Part shown: in pieces, positions 27,173 to 35,590 of the stretch
How positions within the stretch are numbered: the first letter of the stretch is position 1
Layout: every line of letters starts with the position of its first letter
Assembly (NCBI RefSeq): GCF_000091545.1
Contig: NC_006461.1
Coordinates: 433,564 to 497,563 of the forward strand
From: Thermus thermophilus HB8
GTDB taxonomy: Bacteria > Deinococcota > Deinococci > Deinococcales > Thermaceae
DNA length: 64,000 nt
Direction: 5' to 3'
Notes under the pieces: model-generated
Databases searched by the model: none
What the model saw: only the letters and a program-made list of their open reading frames with translations
What the model was told of the DNA's origin: nothing
Translations under genes and position numbers: made by a program

Positions 27173-27483
27173 AGGAGGAGGCCGAGGCCGAGCCCCTCGG
27201 TGAGGCCGGGGAGGTAGGGGAGGAGTTCGCGCACCTGGAGCTTGGCGTAGAGGAGAAGGGGCCAGGGGAGGAGGCTCCAGGCGAGGAGGGGCTCCCCGTA
27301 GCCCGCGGCGAGGAAGAGGCCCGCCCCGAGGCCCCGGAGGTAGGTGAGCCAGCCCGAGCCCCACTCGTTCTGGTAGACGAACCAGAGGAGGTTGGCCCAA
27401 AACCCTAGGGCGAAGAGGGGGGCGAGCCGCCTCAGGCGGAAGGCCACGGCGAGGAGGAGGGGGAAGAGGAGGGGTTCAAGCAT
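27145..27483 (-). CDS. Membrane protein of unknown function
   Basis: A 112-residue hydrophobic protein starting MLEPLLFPLLLAVAF, with four probable membrane helices and a C-terminal LLLYLLGFRKR. The ATG at 27483 overlaps the stop of the kinase-like gene upstream (ATGCTTGA), which fixes the start. Family not recognised; being coupled to the kinase-like gene is the only functional hint. Confidence 0.7.
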   Translation of the reverse strand: MLEPLLFPLLLAVAFRLRRLAPLFALGFWANLLWFVYQNEWGSGWLTYLRGLGAGLFLAAGYGEPLLAWSLLPWPLLLYAKLQVRELLPYLPGLTEGLGLGLLLYLLGFRKR

Positions 27484-28918
27484 GGGCCTCCTCCAGCCTC
27501 TGCCCCTGGGCCTCGAGGTAGGCCACCAGGACCTCCAAGGCCTTCTCAATCCCCTCGTCCAGGTCCTCCCCCGGGATCACGGGGATCCCCTCCTCCCGGG
27601 CCCAACGCAGGAGGTGGTTTTGGATGAGGCGGATCTCCTCAAAGTGCTGGAGGTAGCGCTCCTTGGGCCGGGCGTGCCCCGTCTCCCGGTCGCGGAGGAG
27701 GAAGCGGTCCCGGTGCAGGTTCTCGTCCTGCACCGCCACGAGCATGGGGATGGTGAAGACCCGGTCCTGGTAGGGGTGCTGCAGGAAGCGGGGCACCACG
27801 TGGACCCCTTCCAAGACGATGGAGGTGCCCTCCAGGGCGCTCCTCTCCTGGATGGCCTTGAGGCCCACGGCCACCTTGGCCACCTGGTCTAAAAACCCCC
27901 GCATCACCTGGACCTCGTAGCTTTCCCCCTCGAGGCCGAGCCCGGGGGAGAGGGCGCGCCAGGCCTCAAAGGTGGAGAGGTGGAGGGTGGGGAGGAGGTC
28001 CTTGGAGAGGGAGACGCGGAAGACCTCCCTGACGGCGTCCGAGGGGACGATGTGGGTGATGCCCAGGCGGTAGGCCAAGGCCGAGGCGAGGACGCTCTTG
28101 CCCACCCCCGTGACCCCCCCGATGAGGATGTGGACGGGCCGGGGTTGCTTGCGCAGGCTCCGCAGGATCAGGTAGCGGCGGGCCATCTCCTCCCCCGCCT
28201 CCCGGAGGAGGGCCTGGTGCACCCGCCGCCTCAGCTCGTCCCGGCGGATGACCTGGACGCCTTCCCGGTGGAGGGCCACCTCCATCTCCCGCGCGAGCCG
28301 GAAGGCCCGGTCGGGGGAGAGGCCGATGGCCATGAGGGACTGGGCCAGGATGCCTTTGGAAAAGGGGACCCTGGGCGCCCCCGGGGCCTCCTCCACGAAG
28401 AGCTCCCCGGCGTAGAGGAGGCGGGCCCGGTAGCGCTCCCCCGCCTCGGGGCCGTAGAGGCGCCGGGCCTCCTCGGCCACCACTTTTTCCAGCCGCTTGG
28501 CGGGGATACGGCGGACGCCCTCCAGGCGGAGCCGCCTTTCCACGGCCTTGGCCAGCTCGTGCGCCTCCCTGAGGGAGAAGCCCGCGTCCTCGAGGCTCCG
28601 GGTGAGGAGGCCCTTGGAGAAGGGGCGTTGCTTTCTGCCCTCCACCACGAAGATCTCCTCAAAGGGGAGGGTCTGCTTGGCGAGGAGGCGGGCCTTCTCC
28701 GGCCCAAGCTCCCGCTCCACCTCCTCCAGGAAGATCCGCCTCAGGGTCCGGGGCGTCACCCCGCCCTTGCGCCTGAGGCGCTTGAGCCGCTCCTCCACCG
28801 TGTGGGCCAGGGCGTGGGCCACCTCCGTGGGGACCCCCAGGGGAAGGAGGGCCTCCACCAAAAGCCCCTTGGAAAGGGGCCAGCGTCCGCGGCGCAGGCG
28901 CACGAAAACCTCGTCCAC
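27476..28918 (-). CDS. 2-phosphoglycerate kinase-like protein with three ATP-cone repeats
   Basis: About 480 residues. The first 250 hold three repeats of an ATP-cone-like unit, each with a (W/P)xSKG(L/I)L motif (WPLSKGLL, RPFSKGLL, VPFSKGIL). A P-loop kinase follows, with Walker A GGVTGVGKSVLA, and matches the 2-phosphoglycerate kinase (PGK2) family, known in methanogens for cyclic 2,3-diphosphoglycerate synthesis. GTG 28918 is chosen since TATCAT lies eight bases upstream; a TTG at 28951 is possible. Cones normally sense ATP/dATP, so nucleotide control is inferred. Substrate unproven. Confidence 0.8.
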   Translation of the reverse strand: MDEVFVRLRRGRWPLSKGLLVEALLPLGVPTEVAHALAHTVEERLKRLRRKGGVTPRTLRRIFLEEVERELGPEKARLLAKQTLPFEEIFVVEGRKQRPFSKGLLTRSLEDAGFSLREAHELAKAVERRLRLEGVRRIPAKRLEKVVAEEARRLYGPEAGERYRARLLYAGELFVEEAPGAPRVPFSKGILAQSLMAIGLSPDRAFRLAREMEVALHREGVQVIRRDELRRRVHQALLREAGEEMARRYLILRSLRKQPRPVHILIGGVTGVGKSVLASALAYRLGITHIVPSDAVREVFRVSLSKDLLPTLHLSTFEAWRALSPGLGLEGESYEVQVMRGFLDQVAKVAVGLKAIQERSALEGTSIVLEGVHVVPRFLQHPYQDRVFTIPMLVAVQDENLHRDRFLLRDRETGHARPKERYLQHFEEIRLIQNHLLRWAREEGIPVIPGEDLDEGIEKALEVLVAYLEAQGQRLEEAHA

Positions 28919-28961
28919 TAGAGGGCATGATACCACTTTTCCCGCTGGCAACGGGTTTTTC

Positions 28962-28991
28962 TTGACACCCTTTGGGGCTTCGTGCTACCAT
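28962..28991 (+). promoter_or_regulatory. Promoter of the tRNA-Cys / tRNA-Val unit
   Basis: TTGACA at 28962-28967, 18-base spacer, TACCAT at 28986-28991; the tRNA begins 13 bases later. Good -35 match and proper distance. Confidence 0.75.
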
Positions 28992-29003
28992 ACCTTACGG
29001 CTT

Positions 29004-29078
<75 letters not shown>

Positions 29079-29086
29079 GAAAACGC

Positions 29087-29163
29087 GGGCGCGTAGCTCA
29101 GGTGGCTAGAGCACTACCTTGACACGGTAGGGGTCGGTGGTTCAAGTCCACTCGCGCCCACCA
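29087..29163 (+). tRNA. tRNA-Val (GAC)
   Basis: 77 bases including an encoded CCA. Acceptor stem GGGCGCG/CGCGCCC, anticodon loop TTGACAC with anticodon GAC, T-arm GGTTCAAGTCC. Eight bases after tRNA-Cys, so one transcript. Confidence 0.96.
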
Positions 29164-29167
29164 AGGT

Positions 29168-29189
29168 GCCCCGGGGACCGCCCCGGGGC
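29168..29189 (+). terminator. Hairpin after tRNA-Val
   Basis: GCCCCGGGG, loop ACCG, CCCCGGGGC, perfect 9 bp, followed by CTTATACTT. The same tail contains the -10 box of the next gene. Confidence 0.65.
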
Positions 29190-29191
29190 CT

Positions 29192-29197
29192 TATACT
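29192..29197 (+). promoter_or_regulatory. -10 box of a leaderless promoter
   Basis: TATACT, six bases before ATG 29204. Confidence 0.6.
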
Positions 29198-29203
29198 TGA
29201 GCC

Positions 29204-29593
29204 ATGAGCGCGTCTTCCGAGCGCGAACTCTACGAGGCCTGGGTGGAGCTCCTCTCCTGGATGCGGGAGTACGCTCAAGCGAAGGGCGTGCGTTTTGAGA
29301 AGGAGGCGGACTTCCCCGACTTCATCTACCGCATGGAGCGTCCCTACGACCTCCCCACCACCATCATGACCGCCTCCCTCTCCGACGGGCTTGGGGAACC
29401 CTTCCTCCTCGCCGACGTCTCCCCGAGGCACGCCAAGCTCAAGCGCATCGGCCTCCGCCTTCCCCGGGCCCACATCCACCTTCACGCCCACTACGAGCCG
29501 GGAAAGGGCCTGGTCACGGGGAAGATCCCCCTCACCAAGGAGCGCTTCTTCGCCCTGGCGGACCGGGCGCGGGAGGCTTTGGCCTTCGCCTAA
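29204..29593 (+). CDS. Conserved hypothetical protein, 129 residues
   Basis: A soluble alpha/beta-type protein with no signal peptide. It opens with a long amphipathic helix (ERELYEAWVELLSWMREYA) and contains LPRAHIHLHAHYEP, a histidine-rich strand, and a C-terminal helix ERFFALADRAREAL. I do not recognise a family. It is isolated: own leaderless promoter, tRNA terminator upstream, convergent hemW end three bases downstream. Confidence 0.72.
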   Translation: MSASSERELYEAWVELLSWMREYAQAKGVRFEKEADFPDFIYRMERPYDLPTTIMTASLSDGLGEPFLLADVSPRHAKLKRIGLRLPRAHIHLHAHYEPGKGLVTGKIPLTKERFFALADRAREALAFA

Positions 29594-29595
29594 CC

Positions 29596-30693
29596 CTAAA
29601 GCGCCTCCCAGAGGGCCAGGACCACCCGGTGGAGGAGGGGAAAGGCCTTCGGGGTGGGAAGAAGCCTTTTCCCCAGGACCTGGAGGAGGCCTTCTTGGGC
29701 GAGCTCCACCGCCCTCCCTTGGAGGAGGGGGAAGAGGGCGAGCCCCGTCCTCTCCTCCACGGCCCCCACGTCCACCCCTTCCCGGAGCCTTAGGCCCAGC
29801 ATGAGGCTTTCCTTGGCGTGTTCCAGCGGGGAAATGGCCTCCTCCTTCGGGGCCTCCCCTCGGAGCCAGCGGGGAAGGGGCGGGGCCGTGCGCCTCAGGG
29901 CGTAGGCCCCCCCTTCCCCCGGGTACTGCCCCGTGGCCGCAGGGCCCAGGGCGAGCCAGAAGCCCGCCCGCCAGTAGACGAGGTTGTGCCGGGCCTCCTC
30001 CCCTTCCCTGGCGAAGTTGGAGACCTCGTACCGGAAAAGCCCCGTTTCTCCCAGCACCTCCTCCGCCCGCTCCATGGCCCAGGCCTCCCGCTCGGGGTCT
30101 TCCTTTAGGCCCAGGAGGGCGAAGGGGGTGCCCTTCTCCACCTGGAGGGTGTAGGCGGAGACGTGCCCCACCCCGAGGCGGGCCGCCTCCTTCAGGTCGG
30201 CTTCCACGTCCTGCATGGGAAGGCCCAGGATGAGGTCTATGGAGACGCGAAAGCCCCATTCCAGGGCCATCTCCACCGCCCTAAGCGCCCCCTTCCTCCC
30301 GTGGGCCCGCCCCAGGAACTTGAGGACCAGCTCCTGGAAGCTCTGCACCCCCAGGGAGAGGCGGTTCACCCCGAGGTCTTGGAGGAGCCGGAGGCGGCCA
30401 GGGGAGAGGGTCCCGGGGTTGGCCTCCAGGGTCACCTCGGCGCCCTCGGCGAGCGCCCAGGGAAGGCTTTGGAAGAGGGCCACAAGCTCCCGGTCCCTTA
30501 GGTAGCTCGGCGTCCCCCCGCCCAGGTAGAGGGTGCGTAGGGGTTTGGGGAAGCGCTCGTGGAGGGCTTGGGCCTCTTCCTTCAGGCGCCTTAGGTAGGC
30601 CTCCACCCACCCCGGCCCCCGGCGGACCACGTGGAAGTCGCAGTAGGGGCAGAGGGTGGGGCAGAAGGGGACGTGGACGTAGAGGCTAGCCAC
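29596..30693 (-). CDS. hemW: Radical SAM protein, HemW-type (coproporphyrinogen oxidase-like)
   Basis: A 365-residue radical SAM enzyme with the cluster motif C11-x3-C15-x2-C18 followed by DF, as in HemW; LYLGGGTPSYL and VNRLSLGVQSF are also family motifs. HemW delivers heme in bacteria rather than oxidising coproporphyrinogen, and this protein lacks the N-terminal extension of true HemN. GTG start overlaps the HEPN gene by eight bases, making it the last gene of the aceB-glc series. Confidence 0.88.
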   Translation of the reverse strand: MASLYVHVPFCPTLCPYCDFHVVRRGPGWVEAYLRRLKEEAQALHERFPKPLRTLYLGGGTPSYLRDRELVALFQSLPWALAEGAEVTLEANPGTLSPGRLRLLQDLGVNRLSLGVQSFQELVLKFLGRAHGRKGALRAVEMALEWGFRVSIDLILGLPMQDVEADLKEAARLGVGHVSAYTLQVEKGTPFALLGLKEDPEREAWAMERAEEVLGETGLFRYEVSNFAREGEEARHNLVYWRAGFWLALGPAATGQYPGEGGAYALRRTAPPLPRWLRGEAPKEEAISPLEHAKESLMLGLRLREGVDVGAVEERTGLALFPLLQGRAVELAQEGLLQVLGKRLLPTPKAFPLLHRVVLALWEAL

Positions 30694-31084
30694 GGCTGCT
30701 TTTTAAGACCTCCTCCACCCAGGCCACGGCCCGCTCCGCGAGCGCGAGAGCTTCCCTCCAGTCCTCTTCCGTGGCTTCCGGGAGGTCCCCTGGGTAGCGG
30801 CTGGCGACGGCAAAGGGGTTGAGCCGGACAAGGGCTTCCAGCTCTAGGGGCACGGGGATACGGGGGCGGATCAGCTCCAGGAGCCTTTCCAGGTCGTGGG
30901 TCTTGGGAAAAGGTATGCCTAAGGCAACCAGAAGAGCTTTGAGGGCCTTTTCTGCAGCCTGTTGCGCGTCAAAGCAAGGTTCTTCCCAAAGGACTTCAGG
31001 GCTTATTCGCCCGGCTCGGGCCCGGGCCAGACTGCTCTTGGCCCGGACGAGCCAAGCCAAGGGATCTGTGGCTTCACGGGGCAT
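30686..31084 (-). CDS. HEPN-domain protein (partner of MNT nucleotidyltransferase)
   Basis: A 132-residue helical protein with CFDAQQAAEKALKALLVALG and KTHDLERLLELI, hallmarks of the HEPN family. The RX4-6H ribonuclease motif found in toxic HEPN proteins is not visible. It overlaps the MNT gene by eleven bases, the usual arrangement of MNT-HEPN toxin-antitoxin pairs. Either a weak toxin or a degenerate one. Confidence 0.85.
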   Translation of the reverse strand: MPREATDPLAWLVRAKSSLARARAGRISPEVLWEEPCFDAQQAAEKALKALLVALGIPFPKTHDLERLLELIRPRIPVPLELEALVRLNPFAVASRYPGDLPEATEEDWREALALAERAVAWVEEVLKSSRG

Positions 31085-31391
31085 AGAGCACCCGGCCTTC
31101 CCTCAGGACCTTGGGGTAAAGGGTGGCCCAGGCATCCCGGTACTTTTCCAGGTCCTCCGCGGTGGCCAGCAGGAGGTCCAGACTGAAGCCCCGTTTGGCC
31201 TTGCTCACCGCCAGGTAGAGGTCCTTCCACACCCGCATGGTCTTGTACTCGGGAGGCACCACCACGAGGAGGTCGTAGTCGCTCTCTGGGCGAGCTTCCC
31301 CCCGCGCCCGGCTGCCGAAGAGGATGACCTTTTGCGCCGGGACGGTCTTGAGGATGGCCTCGAGGACCGGGGCAAGCTCCGGGTACTCCAC
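31074..31391 (-). CDS. MNT-type minimal nucleotidyltransferase (antitoxin)
   Basis: A 105-residue protein with the nucleotidyltransferase signature GSRARGEARPESDYDLLVVV and a downstream strand FSLDLLLAT supplying the third acidic residue. In characterised pairs this enzyme adds AMP to the HEPN partner. It starts four bases after the glycerate kinase stop. Confidence 0.88.
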   Translation of the reverse strand: MEYPELAPVLEAILKTVPAQKVILFGSRARGEARPESDYDLLVVVPPEYKTMRVWKDLYLAVSKAKRGFSLDLLLATAEDLEKYRDAWATLYPKVLREGRVLYAP

Positions 31392-31395
31392 CCCC

Positions 31396-32616
31396 TCAGT
31401 CTACAAGGAGGAGGCGGAAGTCGTTGAGGTTGGTCCCCGTGGGGCCGGTTTTAAGAAGGGTTCCCGCCTCCTGGAAGAAGCCGAGGCTGTCGTTTTCCTC
31501 CAGGAAGGGCCTGGGGTCTAGGCCCTTTTCCCACACCGCCGGGGTGAGGAGGGCCCCGGCGGCGCCGCTATTTCCGTCCAGGCCGTCGGAGTCTGCGGCG
31601 AGGGCGTAGAGGGGGGTTTTGAGGTGGGCGTAGAGGGCGAGGAGGAACTCCAGGTTCCGCCCGCCCCTTCCCCTTCCCACCACCCGCACCTGGGCCTCCC
31701 CTCCGGAGAGGAGGAAGAGGGGCTTCCTAAAAGGCACCCCGTGGGCGCGGATGGCCTCTATGAGCTCGGCGTGGAAGCGGGCGAGGGCCCTCGCCTCCCC
31801 CCCGAAGCGGTCGGAGAGGACCGCCGCCCGGAAACCCCGGGCCCGCAAGAACCTTTGCGCCGCCCGGAGGAGGTGGAGGTTCGTCCCCACGAGGCGCCAG
31901 GCGAGGCGCCTTAGGGCGGGGTCTTGGGGCTTTAGGGTCTCGGGGAGGCGCCCTTCCACCCCCTGCCGGAGGACGGCCCGGGCCCCGGGGAAGGCGAGGC
32001 CGTAGCGGTCCAACAGGGCGAGGGCCTCGGCGTAGGTGGTGGGGTCCGGGTGGAAGGGGCCCGAGGCGATGACCGAGGGGTCGTCCCCCGGCACGTCGGA
32101 GAGGAGGAGGACGTGGACCTTCGCCCTGGTGGCGAGGAGGGCTCTTCCCCCTTTGATCTGGGAGAGGTGCTTGCGCACGGCGTTCATCTCGTGGATGCTC
32201 GCCCCGCTTTTGAGGAGGGCCTCGGTGAGGGCCCGCTTCTCCTCCAGGGAGATCCCCAAAGGGGCGCACCACAGGGCGCTTCCCCCGCCCGAGAGGAGGG
32301 CCAAGACCCGTGCCCTCGGGGAAAGGCCCTGGAGGAGGCCGAGGACCTCCTCGGCCGCCCGGACGCTCTCCTCGTCGGGGACGGGGTGGCGGGCGAAGAC
32401 CGCCTTGAGCCCAGGGGCCTTTTGCCCCTTGGGCAGGGTGAGGTGGTAGGGGACCTCTCCGTAGCGGTCCAGGGCGGCCTGGAGCATGGGGGCCGCCGCC
32501 TTCCCCACCGCCAGGACGAGGTCCGGCCGCCAAGGGGGGAGGTGTTTTGCCGTGAGGCGGTAGGGGTCCGTGGCCTTCAGGGCCTCGAGGAAGGCTTCCT
32601 TCAGGAGGGCTTCCAC
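31396..32616 (-). CDS. Glycerate 2-kinase, MOFRL family
   Basis: A 406-residue kinase of the GckA/TtuD type. Motifs are VLAVGKAAAPM near residue 35, LLSGGGSAL near 108, NAVRKHLSQIKGG near 145, LLLSDVPGDDPSVIASGP, and at the C-terminus RGGRNLEFLL with DSDGLDG of the MOFRL domain. It phosphorylates D-glycerate to 2-phosphoglycerate. Its GTG start lies within the end of the upstream toxin gene (16-base overlap). A link to glyoxylate use is suggested by the glycolate oxidase genes just upstream. Confidence 0.92.
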   Translation of the reverse strand: MEALLKEAFLEALKATDPYRLTAKHLPPWRPDLVLAVGKAAAPMLQAALDRYGEVPYHLTLPKGQKAPGLKAVFARHPVPDEESVRAAEEVLGLLQGLSPRARVLALLSGGGSALWCAPLGISLEEKRALTEALLKSGASIHEMNAVRKHLSQIKGGRALLATRAKVHVLLLSDVPGDDPSVIASGPFHPDPTTYAEALALLDRYGLAFPGARAVLRQGVEGRLPETLKPQDPALRRLAWRLVGTNLHLLRAAQRFLRARGFRAAVLSDRFGGEARALARFHAELIEAIRAHGVPFRKPLFLLSGGEAQVRVVGRGRGGRNLEFLLALYAHLKTPLYALAADSDGLDGNSGAAGALLTPAVWEKGLDPRPFLEENDSLGFFQEAGTLLKTGPTGTNLNDFRLLLVD

Positions 32617-32993
32617 GCCAGGTCCGTCCGGTCAAAGCCCTGGCCCTTGTAGAGGAGGGGTTCCCCCTCCACCCGGGCCAGGGCGTAGCTCAGGCAGTCC
32701 CCAAAGTTGAGCCCGGCGGGGTGCTTGCCCCGCCCGTAGCGCCGGTAAGCGGAGATGGCCTCCCGGGCATGCCTTTCGGTGAAGGGCACGATCTCGGCCT
32801 GGAGCTCGGTTAGGAGTTCAAAGAGAAGATGCACCCGCTCAAAGCCCAGCCGGGCGCCCAGGACGATCCCCGCTTCGGCCAGGGTGGGCGCGGCCACCTT
32901 GTGGGGGCGGGTGCGCCGGAGTTGCTCCAGAAGCTCCTCGTACCCTTCTTCCCGGAAGAGAATGCCCAGGAGGGCGGAGGTGTCCAGCACCAT
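32601..32993 (-). CDS. vapC: PIN-domain toxin, VapC family
   Basis: A 130-residue PIN ribonuclease starting MVLDTSALLGILF, with APTLAEAGIVLG and LNFGDCLSYALA containing the other conserved acidic residues. It overlaps vapB by three bases (TGATG style) and the glycerate kinase gene by 16. It is of a different subgroup from the PIN protein at 23245. Confidence 0.92.
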   Translation of the reverse strand: MVLDTSALLGILFREEGYEELLEQLRRTRPHKVAAPTLAEAGIVLGARLGFERVHLLFELLTELQAEIVPFTERHAREAISAYRRYGRGKHPAGLNFGDCLSYALARVEGEPLLYKGQGFDRTDLAWKPS

Positions 32994-33253
32994 CAGTACC
33001 CCTCCTTGCCGTACCCCAGGATTTCTTCCTCCTCTTCCTTGGAGAGCCCCTTCCCCAAAAGCTCCGGCGGGATCTGGGGCCAGACCTCCTCCTCCAGGAA
33101 GCGGATCACCCGGTCAAAGCTCCGCTTCCTCTGGAGTTCCCTAAGGCGCATCTCCAGGGCCTTCCTTACGGCCTCCGTCTTGGTTTCTCCGGCGAGGCGG
33201 GCCACCTCCTCCGCCAGGCGCTCCACCTCCTTGTTGCGAATGGTGAGGGCCAT
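32993..33253 (-). CDS. vapB: VapB-type antitoxin (PSK/Rv0623 family)
   Basis: An 86-residue protein beginning MALTIRNKEVERLAEEVARL, followed by AGETKTEAVRKAL, the ribbon-helix-helix of the Rv0623-like VapB group. The acidic C-terminus (EEEEEILGYGKEGY) would bind the toxin. It starts 32 bases after glcF. A 19-base palindrome covers its start codon. Confidence 0.9.
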   Translation of the reverse strand: MALTIRNKEVERLAEEVARLAGETKTEAVRKALEMRLRELQRKRSFDRVIRFLEEEVWPQIPPELLGKGLSKEEEEEILGYGKEGY

Positions 33254-33267
33254 GCTTTAAGCATGGC
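33249..33267. promoter_or_regulatory. Palindromic operator covering the vapB start
   Basis: GCCATGCTT - T - AAGCATGGC, perfect 9-bp arms. The left end includes the vapB start codon on the minus strand. A binding site for VapB is the natural reading; it could also form an mRNA hairpin. Confidence 0.6.
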
Positions 33268-33285
33268 TGCAGGAAGATATGCACG

Positions 33286-34542
33286 TCAAGCCAGAGGGTC
33301 CTTTCCCTCGTAGAGGAGGGCCAGAAGCTCGGCGGTGTGAAGCACGGGGAGGTCCAGGTAGGCCTGGATCTGGGTGAGGCAGCCGATGTTCCCCGTGGCC
33401 ACGAGGTCCGCCCCCGTGGCCTTGAGGTTTTCCGCCTTCCTCCTTCCCAGGGCCTCGGCGATCTCCGGCTGGAAGAGGTTGTAGGTCCCGGCGGAGCCGC
33501 AGCAGAGCTCCCACTCCCTGGGTTCCAAGACCTCGAGGCCCGCCGCCTGGAGAAGCCTTCTTGGGGCCTCCCTCACCCCCTGGGCGTGGGCCAGGTGGCA
33601 GGCGTCGTGGTAGGCCACCCGCAAGGGGCGCCTGGGGGGTGGGGGCGGGGTGAAGCCCAGCTCGTCCAGGAGGACGCTCAAGTCCTTCACCTTGGCGGCG
33701 AGGGCCCGGGCCTCCTCCTCCTCGGGCTCCCCCCGGAAGAGGAGGGGGTACTCCTTCATCCCCGAGCCGCACCCGGCGGCGTTGGTGACCACGTAGTCCA
33801 CGTCCCGGAAGGCCTTCAGGTTCTTCCGGGCGAGGGCCCGCGCCCCCTCCTTGTCCCCGGCGTGGAGGTTGAGGGCGCCGCAGCAGGCCTGCTCCGGCAC
33901 CGCCACCACCTCCACCCCGTTTTCCTGGAGGACCCGGATGGTGGCCTGGTTGATGGAAGGCCTCAAGACCCTCTGGGCGCACCCCAGAAGGAGCCCCACC
34001 CGCGCCCGCCTCTCCCCCTTGGCGGGGTAGACCTCCCCGTAGGGGGCCTCCTCGGGAAGGCGGTCCGGGAGGAGGGCGAGGGGGGCCTTCAGGGGCTTGG
34101 GAAGGGGAAGGGGCCTGAGGAGGGGCTTCAGGCCCGCGCCGAGCTTCGCCAGGGGCCGGAAGCGCTCCGGGTAGGGGAGGGTGCGGAGGAGGCCCAGGCG
34201 GAAGACCCTTTCCAAGGGGAAGCGGTGCCGCTTTTCCTCGCTCCACAGGCGGAAGGTGGCGATGAGCTCGCCGTAGGGGACGCCGCTTGGGCAGGCGGTG
34301 ACGCAGGCCTGGCAGGCGAGGCAGCGGTCCAGGTAGGGGAGGGCTTCTTCCAACCCCAGGTTCCCCTCCAAGACCTCCTTCATGAGGAAGATCCGTCCCC
34401 TGGGGGAGTCCATCTCCTCCTGGAGGACCACGTAGGTGGGGCAGGTGGGGAGGCAGAAGCCGCAGTGGACGCAGGCCTCAACGGCGTGGGCCATCACCTC
34501 CCCCTCCTTGCCCAGCTTTTCTACGGGGATTTGGTGTTGCAT
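33286..34542 (-). CDS. glcF: Glycolate oxidase iron-sulfur subunit
   Basis: A 418-residue protein. Two 4Fe-4S ferredoxin motifs, CVHCGFCLPTCP near residue 24 and CLACQACVTACP near 75, are followed by two CCG domains (ACCGALNLHAGD, and CCGSAGTYNLF near the C-terminus). It passes electrons from the flavin subunits to the membrane quinone pool. It starts four bases after the glcE stop. Confidence 0.93.
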   Translation of the reverse strand: MQHQIPVEKLGKEGEVMAHAVEACVHCGFCLPTCPTYVVLQEEMDSPRGRIFLMKEVLEGNLGLEEALPYLDRCLACQACVTACPSGVPYGELIATFRLWSEEKRHRFPLERVFRLGLLRTLPYPERFRPLAKLGAGLKPLLRPLPLPKPLKAPLALLPDRLPEEAPYGEVYPAKGERRARVGLLLGCAQRVLRPSINQATIRVLQENGVEVVAVPEQACCGALNLHAGDKEGARALARKNLKAFRDVDYVVTNAAGCGSGMKEYPLLFRGEPEEEEARALAAKVKDLSVLLDELGFTPPPPPRRPLRVAYHDACHLAHAQGVREAPRRLLQAAGLEVLEPREWELCCGSAGTYNLFQPEIAEALGRRKAENLKATGADLVATGNIGCLTQIQAYLDLPVLHTAELLALLYEGKDPLA

Positions 34543-34546
34543 GCTC

Positions 34547-35590
34547 TCACCCTAAGGGAAAGCGGCCTTTGGGGTCCAGGGCCTTCTTGACCCCGGCGAA
34601 GAAGGCCCCTTGGGGCTCGGGGAAGAGGGGCGCTTCCGCCCCCCTTAGCACCAGGTGGGGAAGCCCCGCCTCCCTTAGCGCCTTTAGGCCCTCCTCCGTG
34701 GTTCCGGCGTAGAGCACCTCCCCGCCGTCCAGGTAGCGCCTTGGGCCCAGGGGGAGGGCCTCGAGGCGGGGGATGAGGTGGGGCTTGGCGGGAACCTTGA
34801 CCCAGACGGGGCTTCCCTCCAAAAAGCCGAGGTCCCGCACCGCCTCCCAGTGGGCCTCGTCCTCCGCCAGAACCTCCCCCTCCCCGAGGAGGTCTTGGAG
34901 GCGCTTGAGGCGGGCCTCCACGCTTCTTTCAAACCCTCCGAGGCGAAGCTCCAAGGTGGCGGGGGGAATGAAGTCCAGGGCGAGGAGGTCTAAGGGGAGA
35001 AGCCTAAGCCTTTCCAGGTCGGCGAGGGCCTCCTCCAGGCCTTCCCGCCGCACCCTGAGGGTGCGCGTGGTCCGGGGCCTGGGGAAGACCTTGAAGGAAA
35101 GCTCCACCATGACCCCGAAGGCCCCCAGGGCGCCCACCATGAGGCGGTGGAAGGGGAAGCCCGCGGCGTTCTTCACCACCTTGCCCCCGCCCCGCACCAC
35201 CTTCCCCTCCCCGTCCACGAAGCGCACCCCGAGGAGGAAGTCCCTCAGGCCCCCATAGCGGTGGCGCAAGGGGCCGGATAGCCCCGCCGCCACCGTTCCC
35301 CCCAGGGTGGCCCCCTTCCCCGCGAGGGGCGGGTCAAAGGGCAGGTACTGGCCGTGGGCCCTTAGGGCCTCCTCCACCTCGGCGATGGGCGTCCCGGCGA
35401 AGGCGGTGAAGACGAACTCCTCGGGCTCGTACGCCAAAAGGCCCCGGAGGCGGGAGAGGTCCAAAAGGACCTCCCCCTCTTTGGGGGTGGAGAGGGCGGG
35501 CTTCGTCCCCCCGCCTTGCGCCCGGAGCCGGGGGTAGGCCCGCACCGCCTCCTGGACCTCTTCCGGGCTTTCCGGCCTAAGCGTGGGCAC
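34547..35590 (-). CDS. glcE: Glycolate oxidase FAD-binding subunit
   Basis: A 347-residue FAD_binding_4 protein with AQGGGTKPALSTP and KGATLGGTVAAGLSGPLRHRYG, characteristic of GlcE. It lacks the C-terminal FAD-oxidase domain found in GlcD. GTG start overlaps glcD by 14 bases. Confidence 0.92.
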   Translation of the reverse strand: MPTLRPESPEEVQEAVRAYPRLRAQGGGTKPALSTPKEGEVLLDLSRLRGLLAYEPEEFVFTAFAGTPIAEVEEALRAHGQYLPFDPPLAGKGATLGGTVAAGLSGPLRHRYGGLRDFLLGVRFVDGEGKVVRGGGKVVKNAAGFPFHRLMVGALGAFGVMVELSFKVFPRPRTTRTLRVRREGLEEALADLERLRLLPLDLLALDFIPPATLELRLGGFERSVEARLKRLQDLLGEGEVLAEDEAHWEAVRDLGFLEGSPVWVKVPAKPHLIPRLEALPLGPRRYLDGGEVLYAGTTEEGLKALREAGLPHLVLRGAEAPLFPEPQGAFFAGVKKALDPKGRFPLG

